Below are positions 31,089-39,887 of a stretch of DNA of 52,472 nt, in pieces (position 1 is the first letter of the stretch; each line of letters begins with the position of its first letter). The notes beneath the pieces are model-generated. The model searched no databases, was not told where the DNA came from, and worked only from the letters and a program-made list of their open reading frames with translations. The position numbers and the translations under genes are program-made. The stretch is taken from contig JACJVW010000005.1 in the NCBI GenBank assembly GCA_020637435.1, positions 1 to 52,472 on the forward strand, read 5' to 3'. The DNA comes from Candidatus Woesearchaeota archaeon. Its GTDB lineage: Archaea > Nanobdellota > Nanobdellia > Woesearchaeales > JACJVW01.

Positions 31089-32276
31089 TCACCGTAGTAA
31101 TTTGATATTCTTTTCAAGACTTGACACCAAAGCATCAATCTCTTCTTTAATGGTATACAGGTAAAAGCTTGCGCGAATCGTACCTGGTAAACCAAGCTTA
31201 TCCATTAACGGAAGACAGCAATGGTGTCCTGTGCGTACGCAAATCTTATCCTGGTCAAGTAAAGTACCGACATCTGTATTGTCAATACCGTCAAAGGTAA
31301 ATGAAATAATGCCTGCACTCTTGCCTTTACCGGGATTGTGCAAACGAATACCTTCAAGAGTAGATAATCTATCCCACGCGTAGGCATGCAACTCTTCTTC
31401 AAGAGCATGTATCGCATCCATGCCTACCTCCTCAAGATAGTCAATGGCAGCGCCCAGTCCAATAGCCTGAGCGATAGGCGGAGTCCCGGCTTCAAACTTA
31501 TCCGGTACCGGTGCCCACGTAGCTTTCTCATAATCAACATGCGCAATCATATCACCGCCAAACTGATATGGCTCAAGCGTTTCAAGATGTGCGCGCTTTC
31601 CGTACAGCACGCCTATCCCGGTTGGACCGCACATCTTATGTCCCGAAAAAGCAAGAAAGTCGCAATCAAGTTCCTTGACATCAATACACATATGCGGTGC
31701 GCTCTGTGCAGCGTCAATAACGGCTAGTGCGCCAACATCATGCGCCTTTGCAATAAGCCTTGCCGCATTATTGATAGTCCCAAGACTATTGCTCACATGA
31801 GCAAACGCAACAAGCCCTGTAGCTGAAGTAATTATCTCTTCGGCCTTCTCATAATCAAGTTCATAACTCTCCAAAACTGGAATATACTTAAGAATAAAGC
31901 CTTCTCGTGCGGCTAATTGCTGCCAGGGGATAAGGTTAGCATGATGCTCAAGTTCGGTAAGGACTATCTCTTTGCGACCTTTAAGCAAAGGAAGAACGAT
32001 ACTCGCGAGCATATTCAATGATTCAGTCGTCCCTTTAGTGAATACAATCTCTTCAACATCAGCACCGATGAAACCTGCTACTCTCTTGCGGGCTTCATGG
32101 TACATCTCAGAGCTTCTCTGGCTTAGCGCATACACTCCACGGTGGATGTTCGCGTACTCTTCGCTATAGAACCTGCTTATGCGTTCGACAACCTGTCTTG
32201 GCTTCTGGGTGCTGGCGCCATTATCAAGGAATACAACTTTCTTAAGGATAGGAAAATCTGCTCTAACATCTTTCAT
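31089..32276 (-). CDS. sufS: SufS cysteine desulfurase
   Basis: The PLP lysine lies in FSGHKMCGPTG and the persulfide cysteine in TGHHCCLPLM. At 395 aa it is a class II desulfurase. It supplies sulfur to SufB for cluster assembly; a SufE-type partner is not encoded here. Its start overlaps the end of sufD by 4 bp. Confidence 0.94.
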   Translation of the reverse strand: MKDVRADFPILKKVVFLDNGASTQKPRQVVERISRFYSEEYANIHRGVYALSQRSSEMYHEARKRVAGFIGADVEEIVFTKGTTESLNMLASIVLPLLKGRKEIVLTELEHHANLIPWQQLAAREGFILKYIPVLESYELDYEKAEEIITSATGLVAFAHVSNSLGTINNAARLIAKAHDVGALAVIDAAQSAPHMCIDVKELDCDFLAFSGHKMCGPTGIGVLYGKRAHLETLEPYQFGGDMIAHVDYEKATWAPVPDKFEAGTPPIAQAIGLGAAIDYLEEVGMDAIHALEEELHAYAWDRLSTLEGIRLHNPGKGKSAGIISFTFDGIDNTDVGTLLDQDKICVRTGHHCCLPLMDKLGLPGTIRASFYLYTIKEEIDALVSSLEKNIKLLR

Positions 32277-33307
32277 GGTAGCATCTTCTCCACACGCGCA
32301 TGTAAAGTATCTTTCGTAGTTTCATCAAATGATGAAAGAAGTGAGGACAAGAATCCTGTTGCGATAAGACGCACCGCTTCTCTATGGCGTATTCCTCTGC
32401 TCATAAGATAGAATAATTGTTCCTCATCTATCTTTCCTATCGCGCTGCCATGACCGCAACTGACATTATGGTTCGCTATCTCAAGCAAAGGAACAGCGAA
32501 TGCTTTAGCCGAGTCGGATAACAACAACGCATCCTGACGTTCATATCCTTCTGAATGGGGTGCATTTGGTAAGATCTTTACACTGCCTTGAGAATTGGCT
32601 TTGCTCTCATCACAGAGGATCCCTTTCGTAACGATATGGGATTTAGTATTGGCATGCGCATGGATAACGCAAGGAGAGAAGTCGTATCGTTGTCGTTCAT
32701 GGGCTGCATACACTTTCTGGACATTAGCCGCAGAATCCTTGCCGACAAGTCGAACCGCGTCTTCATTCTTTACATAAGTTCCGCCAATCTCTACATCGCA
32801 GATGTCAAGTTCAGCGTCATCTTCCACAAGCGCCTGGCGAAGAGCATACACATCGCCTTTCTCAGTATCCTGGATACCCAGAAGGTACAACTTGCTGTTC
32901 CGTCTGGATATGATTCTGATCTCTTCACTGAGCACCGTATGAGTCCCCTTTTTCCTGACCAAAACCTGGCCACATACTTCTTCATCCACAAGTATATGTA
33001 GGCTATAGTACAGGTTTCCGCTTCCATCTATATCGATGATAAGCGGACAGGGAGTGGATTTGGTCACATGAACGAAATAGTGATCGGCGATGGCCTGATG
33101 TGTAGTGAAAAGTGAATTATTCCTGAAGAATACTTCGGAAAGAAAGTCCTCTGGCATTACCGTAGGGAACTTAAGCAATACATCTGCTTTGTCTGTGCCA
33201 AACTCTCCCACAGATTCTGGCTGGAGGTTGATATTTAGTCCTGTCTTAAACGAAGGGGCTGGTGCAGTGATTGACGCATGCGCTTTTCTGTAGTTTGCCA
33301 GATTCAT
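32273..33307 (-). CDS. sufD: SufD scaffold subunit
   Basis: A beta-helix protein of 344 aa with the SufB/D C-terminal motif NHNVSCGHGSAIGKIDEEQLF near residue 280. It partners SufB in the SufBC2D scaffold. The 3' end overlaps sufS and its start overlaps the sufB stop by 4 bp, indicating coupled translation. Confidence 0.93.
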   Translation of the reverse strand: MNLANYRKAHASITAPAPSFKTGLNINLQPESVGEFGTDKADVLLKFPTVMPEDFLSEVFFRNNSLFTTHQAIADHYFVHVTKSTPCPLIIDIDGSGNLYYSLHILVDEEVCGQVLVRKKGTHTVLSEEIRIISRRNSKLYLLGIQDTEKGDVYALRQALVEDDAELDICDVEIGGTYVKNEDAVRLVGKDSAANVQKVYAAHERQRYDFSPCVIHAHANTKSHIVTKGILCDESKANSQGSVKILPNAPHSEGYERQDALLLSDSAKAFAVPLLEIANHNVSCGHGSAIGKIDEEQLFYLMSRGIRHREAVRLIATGFLSSLLSSFDETTKDTLHARVEKMLP

Positions 33308-34719
33308 CCCAAAGAACCTTCCATCTCTAATTGGATAAGTTTATTGAGCTCCAAGGCGTATTCAAGCGGCAATTCCTTAACTATAGGCTCAATAAATCCG
33401 GATACGATCATGTTAGTTGCTGTCTGTTCATCAAGGCCTCTGCTCATCAGATAGAAAATTTGGTCCTCGCTTATCTTCCCTACCGTCGCTTCATGAGCGA
33501 CGCTCACATCATCAGTGTGTACATCCATATAGGGATAGGTGTTTGATTGTGAGATGTCATCGACCATAAGAGCGTCGCAACTTACGCTCGCCTTCGCGTT
33601 GGTTGCGCTGCTCTTGACACTCAGCAATCCTCGGTAGCTGCTGATACCTCCTCCTTTACTGATAGATTTAGACTGGATTGTAGAACTTGTATTCTTGCCT
33701 ATGTGAACAACCTTGGAACCTGTATCCTGGTGCTGACCAGGACCTGCGAATGCCACTCCTATAAAATCACACCGGGACCGGTTTCCTTTAAGCACTGATG
33801 CAGGATATAGCATCGTCACTCCAGAACCCATATTCCCGTTTACCCATTCAATGACACCATCTTCTTCTACAAGCGCGCGCTTCGTATTCAGGTTGTATGT
33901 ATTTTTACTCCAGTTCTCGATACTGCTGTATCTTGCTCTTGCTCCTTTAAGTACATGGATCTCGACGCATCCGGCATGTATGCTGTTCTCTGTGTACTGC
34001 GGTGCGGAGCAGCCCTCTATATACTGCACTTCTGCGCCTTCGTCGACGATGATAAGCGTGTGCTCAAACTGGCCGCCGCGCTTCGCGTTCATGCGGAAAT
34101 ATGCTTGAAGTGGTGTTGTTAACTTCACACCCTTTGGGATATAGATGAATGTGCCACCGCTCCACACTGCCGCATGAAGTGCAGCAAATTTGTGCAGCCT
34201 CGCAGGAACACATGTGGTCATGAAATACTTCTTCACCAGATAAGGATACTGTTTGACTGCTTCATCGCAGTCCAGAAATACGACTCCCTGATCCTCCCAC
34301 TCCTTCTTCAGATTATGATAGACTACTTCTGATTCGTATTGGGCGCCAACGCCAGCGAGAGACTTTTTCTCCGCCTCAGGAATACCGAGTTTATCATATG
34401 TATTCTTGATATCCTCTGGAACATCGTTCCAATCAGCAGCATCCTTTTTCGCGTCTGGTTTCATGTAGTAATAGATGGAATCAAGATCAAGTGCGGCAAG
34501 GCTTGGACCCCATGTTGGCATCTCTAATTCATAGAATATCCGAAGTCCATCAAGCCGTTTTTGCAGCATCCAGTCAGGCTCTCCCTTATGGGCTGAGATT
34601 TGCCTGACCACTTCTTCACTAAGTCCTGCTTGAGCCTTGAAGCTAAGACGTTCTTCATTATGGTCATCATAGCGGGACCTATCGATCTCGAAAGACTGCA
34701 AATCTATTTCCTGGCCCAT
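33304..34719 (-). CDS. sufB: SufB scaffold subunit
   Basis: The 471-aa protein has the SufB pattern: RLDGLRIFYELEMPTW near residue 60, QYEGCSAPQY-like segments, and a C-terminal stretch SVAHEATVGKISEDQIFYL. SufB holds the nascent [4Fe-4S] cluster. I start at ATG 34719 rather than the TTG at 34734 because the TATA box at 34744-34753 is then about 30 bp upstream. A perfect palindrome at 34726-34743 lies between the TATA and the start, so a bound protein would block transcription. Confidence 0.94.
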   Translation of the reverse strand: MGQEIDLQSFEIDRSRYDDHNEERLSFKAQAGLSEEVVRQISAHKGEPDWMLQKRLDGLRIFYELEMPTWGPSLAALDLDSIYYYMKPDAKKDAADWNDVPEDIKNTYDKLGIPEAEKKSLAGVGAQYESEVVYHNLKKEWEDQGVVFLDCDEAVKQYPYLVKKYFMTTCVPARLHKFAALHAAVWSGGTFIYIPKGVKLTTPLQAYFRMNAKRGGQFEHTLIIVDEGAEVQYIEGCSAPQYTENSIHAGCVEIHVLKGARARYSSIENWSKNTYNLNTKRALVEEDGVIEWVNGNMGSGVTMLYPASVLKGNRSRCDFIGVAFAGPGQHQDTGSKVVHIGKNTSSTIQSKSISKGGGISSYRGLLSVKSSATNAKASVSCDALMVDDISQSNTYPYMDVHTDDVSVAHEATVGKISEDQIFYLMSRGLDEQTATNMIVSGFIEPIVKELPLEYALELNKLIQLEMEGSLG

Positions 34720-34725
34720 TGCGTG

Positions 34726-34743
34726 ACTTAACAATAGTTAAGT
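34726..34743. promoter_or_regulatory. Palindromic operator between sufB and its divergent regulator
   Basis: ACTTAAC-AATA-GTTAAGT is a perfect 7-bp inverted repeat with a 4-bp spacer. It sits immediately downstream of the sufB TATA box and just upstream of the TATA-proximal side of the regulator gene. This is the expected place for a repressor of both genes, and the adjacent HTH protein is the natural candidate. Confidence 0.65.
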
Positions 34744-34753
34744 TTTTATAAAG
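34744..34753. promoter_or_regulatory. Shared TATA box for sufB and the HTH regulator
   Basis: TTTTATAAAG reads CTTTATAAAA on the other strand, so one nearly symmetric box may serve both directions: sufB starts about 30 bp away on one side and the regulator about 40 bp on the other. Confidence 0.55.
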
Positions 34754-34791
34754 ATTATGATTATGATACATTAATCAAGTCAGGTTTTACT

Positions 34792-35160
34792 ATGTCAAAG
34801 CTACTGCCCCAAGAGATTGAATCAAGGTATCTCATTCCTGCGATACGCAAAGCGCTAGTTCATCACTGGATAGAAGACGGTATGTCGCAGCGAAATGCAG
34901 CACAGTTGCTTGATATTACTGAAGCGGCTGTATCTCAATACCTAAAAGAGAAACGTGGTTCGGACATGAAATTTAATGCCAAAGAAAAATCATTGCTCAA
35001 GGATGCTGCAGATCGGATAAAGGCAACGCCGGAGGATGCGATGAAGATAATCTACACCGCTTCTGTCAAGCTTCGGGGCGCTGAGGGTCTATGTCAGCTC
35101 CATAAGACGCATGATCATGATCTGCCAGAAAAATGCCGCATCTGTCTTGATGAGAAATGA
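34792..35160 (+). CDS. HTH regulator with C-terminal cysteine/histidine cluster (candidate Suf regulator)
   Basis: Residues about 30-52 form a helix-turn-helix, with MSQRNAAQLLDITEAAVSQY as the core. The C-terminus carries Cys101, Cys115 and Cys118 with His104, His107 and His109, a plausible Fe-S cluster or metal site. It is divergent from sufBDSC across 57 bp containing one palindrome, a layout common for Fe-S regulators, which repress suf when clusters are sufficient. The 122-aa protein resembles XRE-like predicted regulators of archaea, with the cysteine tail replacing a larger sensor domain. Confidence 0.75.
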   Translation: MSKLLPQEIESRYLIPAIRKALVHHWIEDGMSQRNAAQLLDITEAAVSQYLKEKRGSDMKFNAKEKSLLKDAADRIKATPEDAMKIIYTASVKLRGAEGLCQLHKTHDHDLPEKCRICLDEK

Positions 35161-35469
35161 TCATTCAAGCCTGGCAAGCAGACCCTCCTTTATCTCCTGG
35201 CTTCCAACTCCCGAGAAGAACAAGATATGTGAAAGTTCTGTATGCTCACGTCCATCCAATGTGTACTCTACTGTTCTTAGCTGATACACCGAACATCTGT
35301 CTTTCATATAATGCGCCATAAGAGTTTGGGTCGTATAGCCATCAAAGCCAGCGGCATGGTGATTGTAAGGTGTACCCACAAGTGTCAGATTTGAGTTAAG
35401 ATAGCTCTCCACTTCGTGTGCTTGTACAATGCCAAACCCGGGCATCCGCTCAACAAGATTGATTTCCAT
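35161..35469 (-). CDS. Hypothetical protein
   Basis: I do not recognise this 102-aa protein. It is mixed alpha/beta, with two neighbouring histidines (NHHAAGF), no cysteine motif and no membrane segment. TATA-like TTTTATATAC at 35495-35505 sits about 28 bp upstream of the ATG, so it is probably expressed. Its stop codon abuts that of the HTH gene. Confidence 0.55.
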   Translation of the reverse strand: MEINLVERMPGFGIVQAHEVESYLNSNLTLVGTPYNHHAAGFDGYTTQTLMAHYMKDRCSVYQLRTVEYTLDGREHTELSHILFFSGVGSQEIKEGLLARLE

Positions 35470-35503
35470 GGAAAGAATGAAGTAAAAAGAAGTATATAAA
35501 ATC

Positions 35504-36082
35504 TTAGTAGAGCCAGCTGATGCCTCTGTGCACTAGCTTTTTCATTTCAGGTTTGTTCCTCTCAAGATTTGCAGGATACGCATCGCCCATAACAAATCCA
35601 TTTGCTTTGATGCCGCAAAAACCTAACGTATCATGGACCACTGTTTTCACTGCCCGGTCTCCCATGAAAATTTTCAGCATCATCCTAGGAGCTCCACTCG
35701 TCGCGAAAACAGCTGCCTTCTTGCCGGTAAGCAACTGGATAGGCCTTCCCTTATCATACTTAAAAGCATATCCTGCTGTAAATACCCTATCAAAGAATCC
35801 TTTCAGGATTGCAGGCACACCGCTCCACCAGACAGGATAGACAAAGATGAGTTTCCTCGCTTCAGAAATCCTCTTCTGATACTTCTTCACATCCTTCGGT
35901 AGCTCAGCATGCTTGTTTGAAAAGTGCTCTTCTTTGGACAATACTGGATTAAAATTATCGTAGTAGAGGTCGATAACCTCATAGTCTACTTTTTTCGCGT
36001 CAAGTTCTGCCCGTATAGTGGCCAGCATGAAAGAGTTGTGTCCGTCCAATCCGGGGTGCGCATAGATTACCAAAGTATTCAT
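35504..36082 (-). CDS. Flavodoxin-fold NAD(P)H:quinone reductase (MdaB/KefF-like)
   Basis: The 192-aa protein has the YAHPGLDGHNSF motif, YPVWWSGVPAILKGFFDRV (the family's flavin segment) and ATSGAP. Members reduce quinones or other two-electron acceptors with NAD(P)H and FMN/FAD. From ATG 36082 GGAGG lies eight bases upstream; the longer frame is unlikely. Its start shares one base with the DoxX stop (TGATG), so the two are cotranscribed. Confidence 0.85.
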   Translation of the reverse strand: MNTLVIYAHPGLDGHNSFMLATIRAELDAKKVDYEVIDLYYDNFNPVLSKEEHFSNKHAELPKDVKKYQKRISEARKLIFVYPVWWSGVPAILKGFFDRVFTAGYAFKYDKGRPIQLLTGKKAAVFATSGAPRMMLKIFMGDRAVKTVVHDTLGFCGIKANGFVMGDAYPANLERNKPEMKKLVHRGISWLY

Positions 36083-36483
36083 CAGAAGACCTCCTTCTTC
36101 CACAGCGCATACTCTATTGCATACGCCTTAGCCCCATATACCATGATGATCAGCAACGACACCAGATACATCAGAGCAAGTTCACCACCATTAAGTATGG
36201 GTACAAGCGCTTTGCCTGCATGTGCAGTGAAATAAGCAGCTACCATGATAGCGGCACCACCGAATGCTGCAAGCCTTGTCAACAATCCTATGACGATAGC
36301 AAGGCCACCGAAGAACTCCACGAATCCTACGAATCCCATAAGACTGAATAGTTCTGCAGCTTCTCTTCCAAACATCCCAAACAGCTTCTGTGCTCCATGT
36401 TGTGCAAACAGCAGTCCGACAAAAACACGGAACACCAGATAGAAGATGTTTTCATATTCTTTGACAATATTCCATATAATCAT
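36082..36483 (-). CDS. DoxX-family membrane protein
   Basis: The 133-aa protein has four hydrophobic helices and the opening FRVFVGLLFAQHGAQKLFG typical of DoxX. The family includes a subunit of archaeal thiosulfate:quinone oxidoreductase and many uncharacterised proteins. It lies with a quinone-reductase-like gene, which fits a membrane redox role. GAGGTTGAT precedes the start. Confidence 0.85.
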   Translation of the reverse strand: MIIWNIVKEYENIFYLVFRVFVGLLFAQHGAQKLFGMFGREAAELFSLMGFVGFVEFFGGLAIVIGLLTRLAAFGGAAIMVAAYFTAHAGKALVPILNGGELALMYLVSLLIIMVYGAKAYAIEYALWKKEVF

Positions 36484-36541
36484 AATATCAACCTCAAAAA
36501 TAACGCGTGCAAAATCGGTTTATAATTCTTATGCTATTTTG

Positions 36542-36566
36542 ATAGACCTTGATGTAGCAAGTCTAT
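36542..36566. terminator. Hairpin between the DoxX gene and the helical-repeat gene
   Basis: ATAGAC-CTTG pairs with CAAG-TCTAT (one bulge) around a 6-nt loop. It lies after the stop of the upstream minus-strand gene and before the DoxX TATA box (ATTATAAACC near 36520), so termination or regulation are both possible. Confidence 0.35.
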
Positions 36567-36619
36567 AATCATGGATCACGACCAGTTCACAGGAAATCCG
36601 GAACGAACAAATGCGGCAA

Positions 36620-38002
36620 CTACCTGTATCTGGAAAGAAGATTGTCGATCTGCTTAATAAGTCCGATATGTAATCTTCTATCAGAGATCATTAGGTCCAT
36701 CTTTGCGTTGCTCAGATGTTCAACCGCCCGTTCCTTCCAAGGTGCAGAGCCTGTCTCTTTGTACGCATCGATGCTAATCATACCAAGTGTGTAGCATCTG
36801 TGGCCATTGCGGGGTAGACTGATGATGGACTCGTAGGCCATGCTGTACCAGTCAAGATCGACGAAACGTTCCGCTGCCTCGCGTATATTTCGTATTAGAT
36901 TTTCATGGTGAGCTTGCATCGAATCATCATGTGAGACCAGTCCAAGAAGCGAACTGTGGTAGTCGGCAAAGACCTCTGGGTACGGCTCACCTTTCTTAAG
37001 ATGTTCAAGATGGCTACGAGCCTCATGCAGGTACATCCTGGAAAGAAGGCCAATTGAGTTTCCTCCCAGTATGAGCGATGCTTTCGCGTAAATGTGTCGG
37101 TGATGATTGTTCTTAGTGTTGTGACCCTCCATAAGATCTAATACCCTTCCAACACGGTCGACCTTGTGTCTTGGCTTCTCCAGAAGTTCAGCGCTCATAA
37201 GCCAGTATTTCGCAGCGATGGCTCGAAACCGGTCATCAGCACTTGTTGCTAAGACATGCGAAGAGAATGTGGCAAGTTCATCAAGATAGGTGATTTCCTT
37301 CTGTTCACTTATGGTTGACTTACGGAGCAACTCAGCTGCAGCATCGATAGCGCGTTCGGCCCAAAGAGTATCACCTGTCTCATCGAAGGCGTGGTACGAG
37401 AATTTCATAACCTTGCGGTAAGCTGCCCTTACATGTTGACCGCGATGCGCTAGCGCAAGCAGAGCAGGTATCTTCATGCCCAACACATAAGAAGTCTCAC
37501 CAAATTCGGCATACTTCTCATGGTCTCTGGCGAATGCTCTTCCTGAGGCTCGTCGGGCAATACTAAGCGTGCGCGCAGCATAGCTTGGATCGGTGAGTTC
37601 TAGCATCCCGGCAGCTTCCACCGCATCTGATGTCGATTGTCCAAGCCAACTCACTTTCTCAGTGATGTCATAATTAAGGAAAGCTATATCCGCTGCGTGT
37701 GAAAGGAGATGGGCGAGAAGCTTGTCAAGCATATAAGGCTCACGATGTCTGATTTCTCCTTCTTTGATACGATAGACTGCTTCATGATGCAGCCCATGCA
37801 GTTGAGCGAGATGAGGGATGAGTGTCACATCACCTGCCTTGATAAGCGAGTGCGCAATCTTACTGATACCTTTGAGTTGATACACACCAAGAGTCCTGCC
37901 TTGTCTAAGGTCACTCAGCACACCCTCTATCGTCTGTGCTGCATCTTTTGTGACAACACGTTCATAATTCAGTTTGATGAAAGCATCCAGTGACATAGAC
38001 AC
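36620..38002 (-). CDS. Large helical protein, unknown
   Basis: This 460-aa protein is almost entirely helical and Ala/Leu/His/Arg-rich, with no transmembrane segment and repeated helix pairs of about 35-40 residues, as in TPR-like solenoids. I do not recognise a family. The first residues are GTG-Ser-Met; the ATG two codons later sits closer to an AGGTG ribosome site, so the true start may be about 6 bp in. It stands alone between two divergent promoters. Confidence 0.55.
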   Translation of the reverse strand: MSMSLDAFIKLNYERVVTKDAAQTIEGVLSDLRQGRTLGVYQLKGISKIAHSLIKAGDVTLIPHLAQLHGLHHEAVYRIKEGEIRHREPYMLDKLLAHLLSHAADIAFLNYDITEKVSWLGQSTSDAVEAAGMLELTDPSYAARTLSIARRASGRAFARDHEKYAEFGETSYVLGMKIPALLALAHRGQHVRAAYRKVMKFSYHAFDETGDTLWAERAIDAAAELLRKSTISEQKEITYLDELATFSSHVLATSADDRFRAIAAKYWLMSAELLEKPRHKVDRVGRVLDLMEGHNTKNNHHRHIYAKASLILGGNSIGLLSRMYLHEARSHLEHLKKGEPYPEVFADYHSSLLGLVSHDDSMQAHHENLIRNIREAAERFVDLDWYSMAYESIISLPRNGHRCYTLGMISIDAYKETGSAPWKERAVEHLSNAKMDLMISDRRLHIGLIKQIDNLLSRYR

Positions 38003-38114
38003 CTACTAAGAACGACCATCTGTATTTAAACTAGTCCCTACCGAAGCTTTTATAAATAGTTTACGACCTAAAAGCTCCTGTTACTTCTGACTACAATTCC
38101 ATTGTGGTTTTCTC

Positions 38115-39887
38115 ATGGTGAAGATACGACTGAAAAACAAGGATAGCATCCCTGCGAGTCTACCTAAAACAGAACTTGCAAGCCCTGAATCGTTCAGTAT
38201 GGGCTTGATCGCTCATAGTATCACTGCTCTTGATAATGTCGGTGAGCTTTTAGGCAGGAATAGTTACGCAGGAAAGATTGAGATCCTTGAGCATCAGACC
38301 AGGACTGCGCTTCACGTTCTCAACAATTTCTCTCATCGTGCATTGCTTGCAGATGAAGTAGGTCTTGGTAAAACCATTGAGGCAGGTATCATCATCAAAG
38401 AGTACATCGTAAGAAAGCTGGCGAAAAAAGTGCTTGTCCTTACACCGGCTACACTGAAATATCAGTGGCAGGAAGAGATGCGCAGCAAATTCGAATTGGA
38501 TTTCAAAGTAGCTGACGACCCTTCTGATTATGATGACTTTGACCTCGTCATTGCATCCATCGACACTGCAAAGACGAAACGTCATGCGCCGACGGTCCAG
38601 TCGGTCAAGTGGGACCTGCTCATCATAGATGAGGCGCACAAGCTGAAAAACAGCAGTACACAGAACTACAAACTGGTCAAAGGAATCGACAAAGATCGTT
38701 GTCTCATGCTTACCGCGACACCCTTGCAGAACAATATTTTCGAATTGTGGGCATTGCTCGATCTGCTTCATCCTGGATTCCTCGGCTCAAAGACGCACTT
38801 CCAGGAACATTTCATCGCCGACGATCAGGGTCTCAAGATCAGAAACCGAGACCTGCTTCAGGATAAGCTTGGCAAGATAATGATCAGGAATCTAAGGAAA
38901 GATACTGGTATCAAATTCCCTGACAGAAAAGTCCATACTAAGATGCTTGATTACTCTCAGGAAGAGATGGAATTCTACCGCGATGCAATTGCGTATATTA
39001 AGAACCGCTACATGGAGGTTCATCAGCAGCAAAGCGAGTCTCAGGACGACACCAAAGATACGGAGGATATGGATCAAGCTGACCTTAAGAAGATGGCGGA
39101 GCAGTACAAGGAGAAAGGTCTGCTAACATTTGCGCTTATCATGCTTACGCGACAGATAACCTCTTCCATAAAGACAGGTGTTGCTGCGCTTGAGCGTTAC
39201 AAAGAGGCCATCGATGACCCCACTCAGAAAAAGCTGGTAGAAGATCTGGCCAACAGAGGAAAGTTCATCTCCGGTGACCGCAAGCTGGACTACCTCCTCA
39301 AACTCCTCAAAAAAGAGAAAGACAAGGTCATCATATTCACGACTTTTGTCCACACCCAGAAAATGATAGAACTGGAACTGCAGCTTAATGGCTTCTCTAC
39401 CGTACTTTTTAACGGCAAGATGAACCCTGAGGAGAAAGAAGCGGCCATCGAGCAATTTAAGGGCGACAAGCAGATTCTGATCTGTACTGACGCAGGTAGT
39501 GAAGGTAGAAATCTGCAGTTCGCGCACATACTCATCAATTTCGACCTGCCGTGGAACCCTATGCGTATCGAACAGCGTATCGGCCGAGTCCACCGTATAG
39601 GTCAGAAAAAAGACGTCGTTATTCATAATCTGGCTATCAAAGATACTGTAGAAGCATACATCTTAAACCGTCTGTACGAAAAGATCAATCTCTTCCGTAT
39701 CTCCATAGGTGAGATGGATATGATACTTTCACAGCTCAAGACAAAAGGAACGACAGAGAATGCAATCTTCGATGCGTACATCAATGACAATGAAGAGTTC
39801 GCAAAAGACCTTGAAACGGCGGCGAAAAAAGCTGAAGACATCAAAGAATTTGACACGATAGTATTCGACAAGAAAAATGGACAGTGA
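38115..39887 (+). CDS. SNF2/RapA-type DNA translocase
   Basis: The 590-aa protein has helicase motifs of the SNF2 family: DEVGLGKT (motif I, residues 80-87), DEAH (172-175), LTATPLQN (motif III), then ICTDAGSEGRNLQ and RIGRVHRIGQ (motif VI). HRIGQ is characteristic of SNF2-like ATPases. It moves along duplex DNA or removes proteins such as RNA polymerase. An acidic, Gln-rich insert (around 295-325) separates the two lobes. It lacks extra DNA-binding domains; the next gene, overlapping by 11 bp, may supply them. Confidence 0.9.
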   Translation: MVKIRLKNKDSIPASLPKTELASPESFSMGLIAHSITALDNVGELLGRNSYAGKIEILEHQTRTALHVLNNFSHRALLADEVGLGKTIEAGIIIKEYIVRKLAKKVLVLTPATLKYQWQEEMRSKFELDFKVADDPSDYDDFDLVIASIDTAKTKRHAPTVQSVKWDLLIIDEAHKLKNSSTQNYKLVKGIDKDRCLMLTATPLQNNIFELWALLDLLHPGFLGSKTHFQEHFIADDQGLKIRNRDLLQDKLGKIMIRNLRKDTGIKFPDRKVHTKMLDYSQEEMEFYRDAIAYIKNRYMEVHQQQSESQDDTKDTEDMDQADLKKMAEQYKEKGLLTFALIMLTRQITSSIKTGVAALERYKEAIDDPTQKKLVEDLANRGKFISGDRKLDYLLKLLKKEKDKVIIFTTFVHTQKMIELELQLNGFSTVLFNGKMNPEEKEAAIEQFKGDKQILICTDAGSEGRNLQFAHILINFDLPWNPMRIEQRIGRVHRIGQKKDVVIHNLAIKDTVEAYILNRLYEKINLFRISIGEMDMILSQLKTKGTTENAIFDAYINDNEEFAKDLETAAKKAEDIKEFDTIVFDKKNGQ

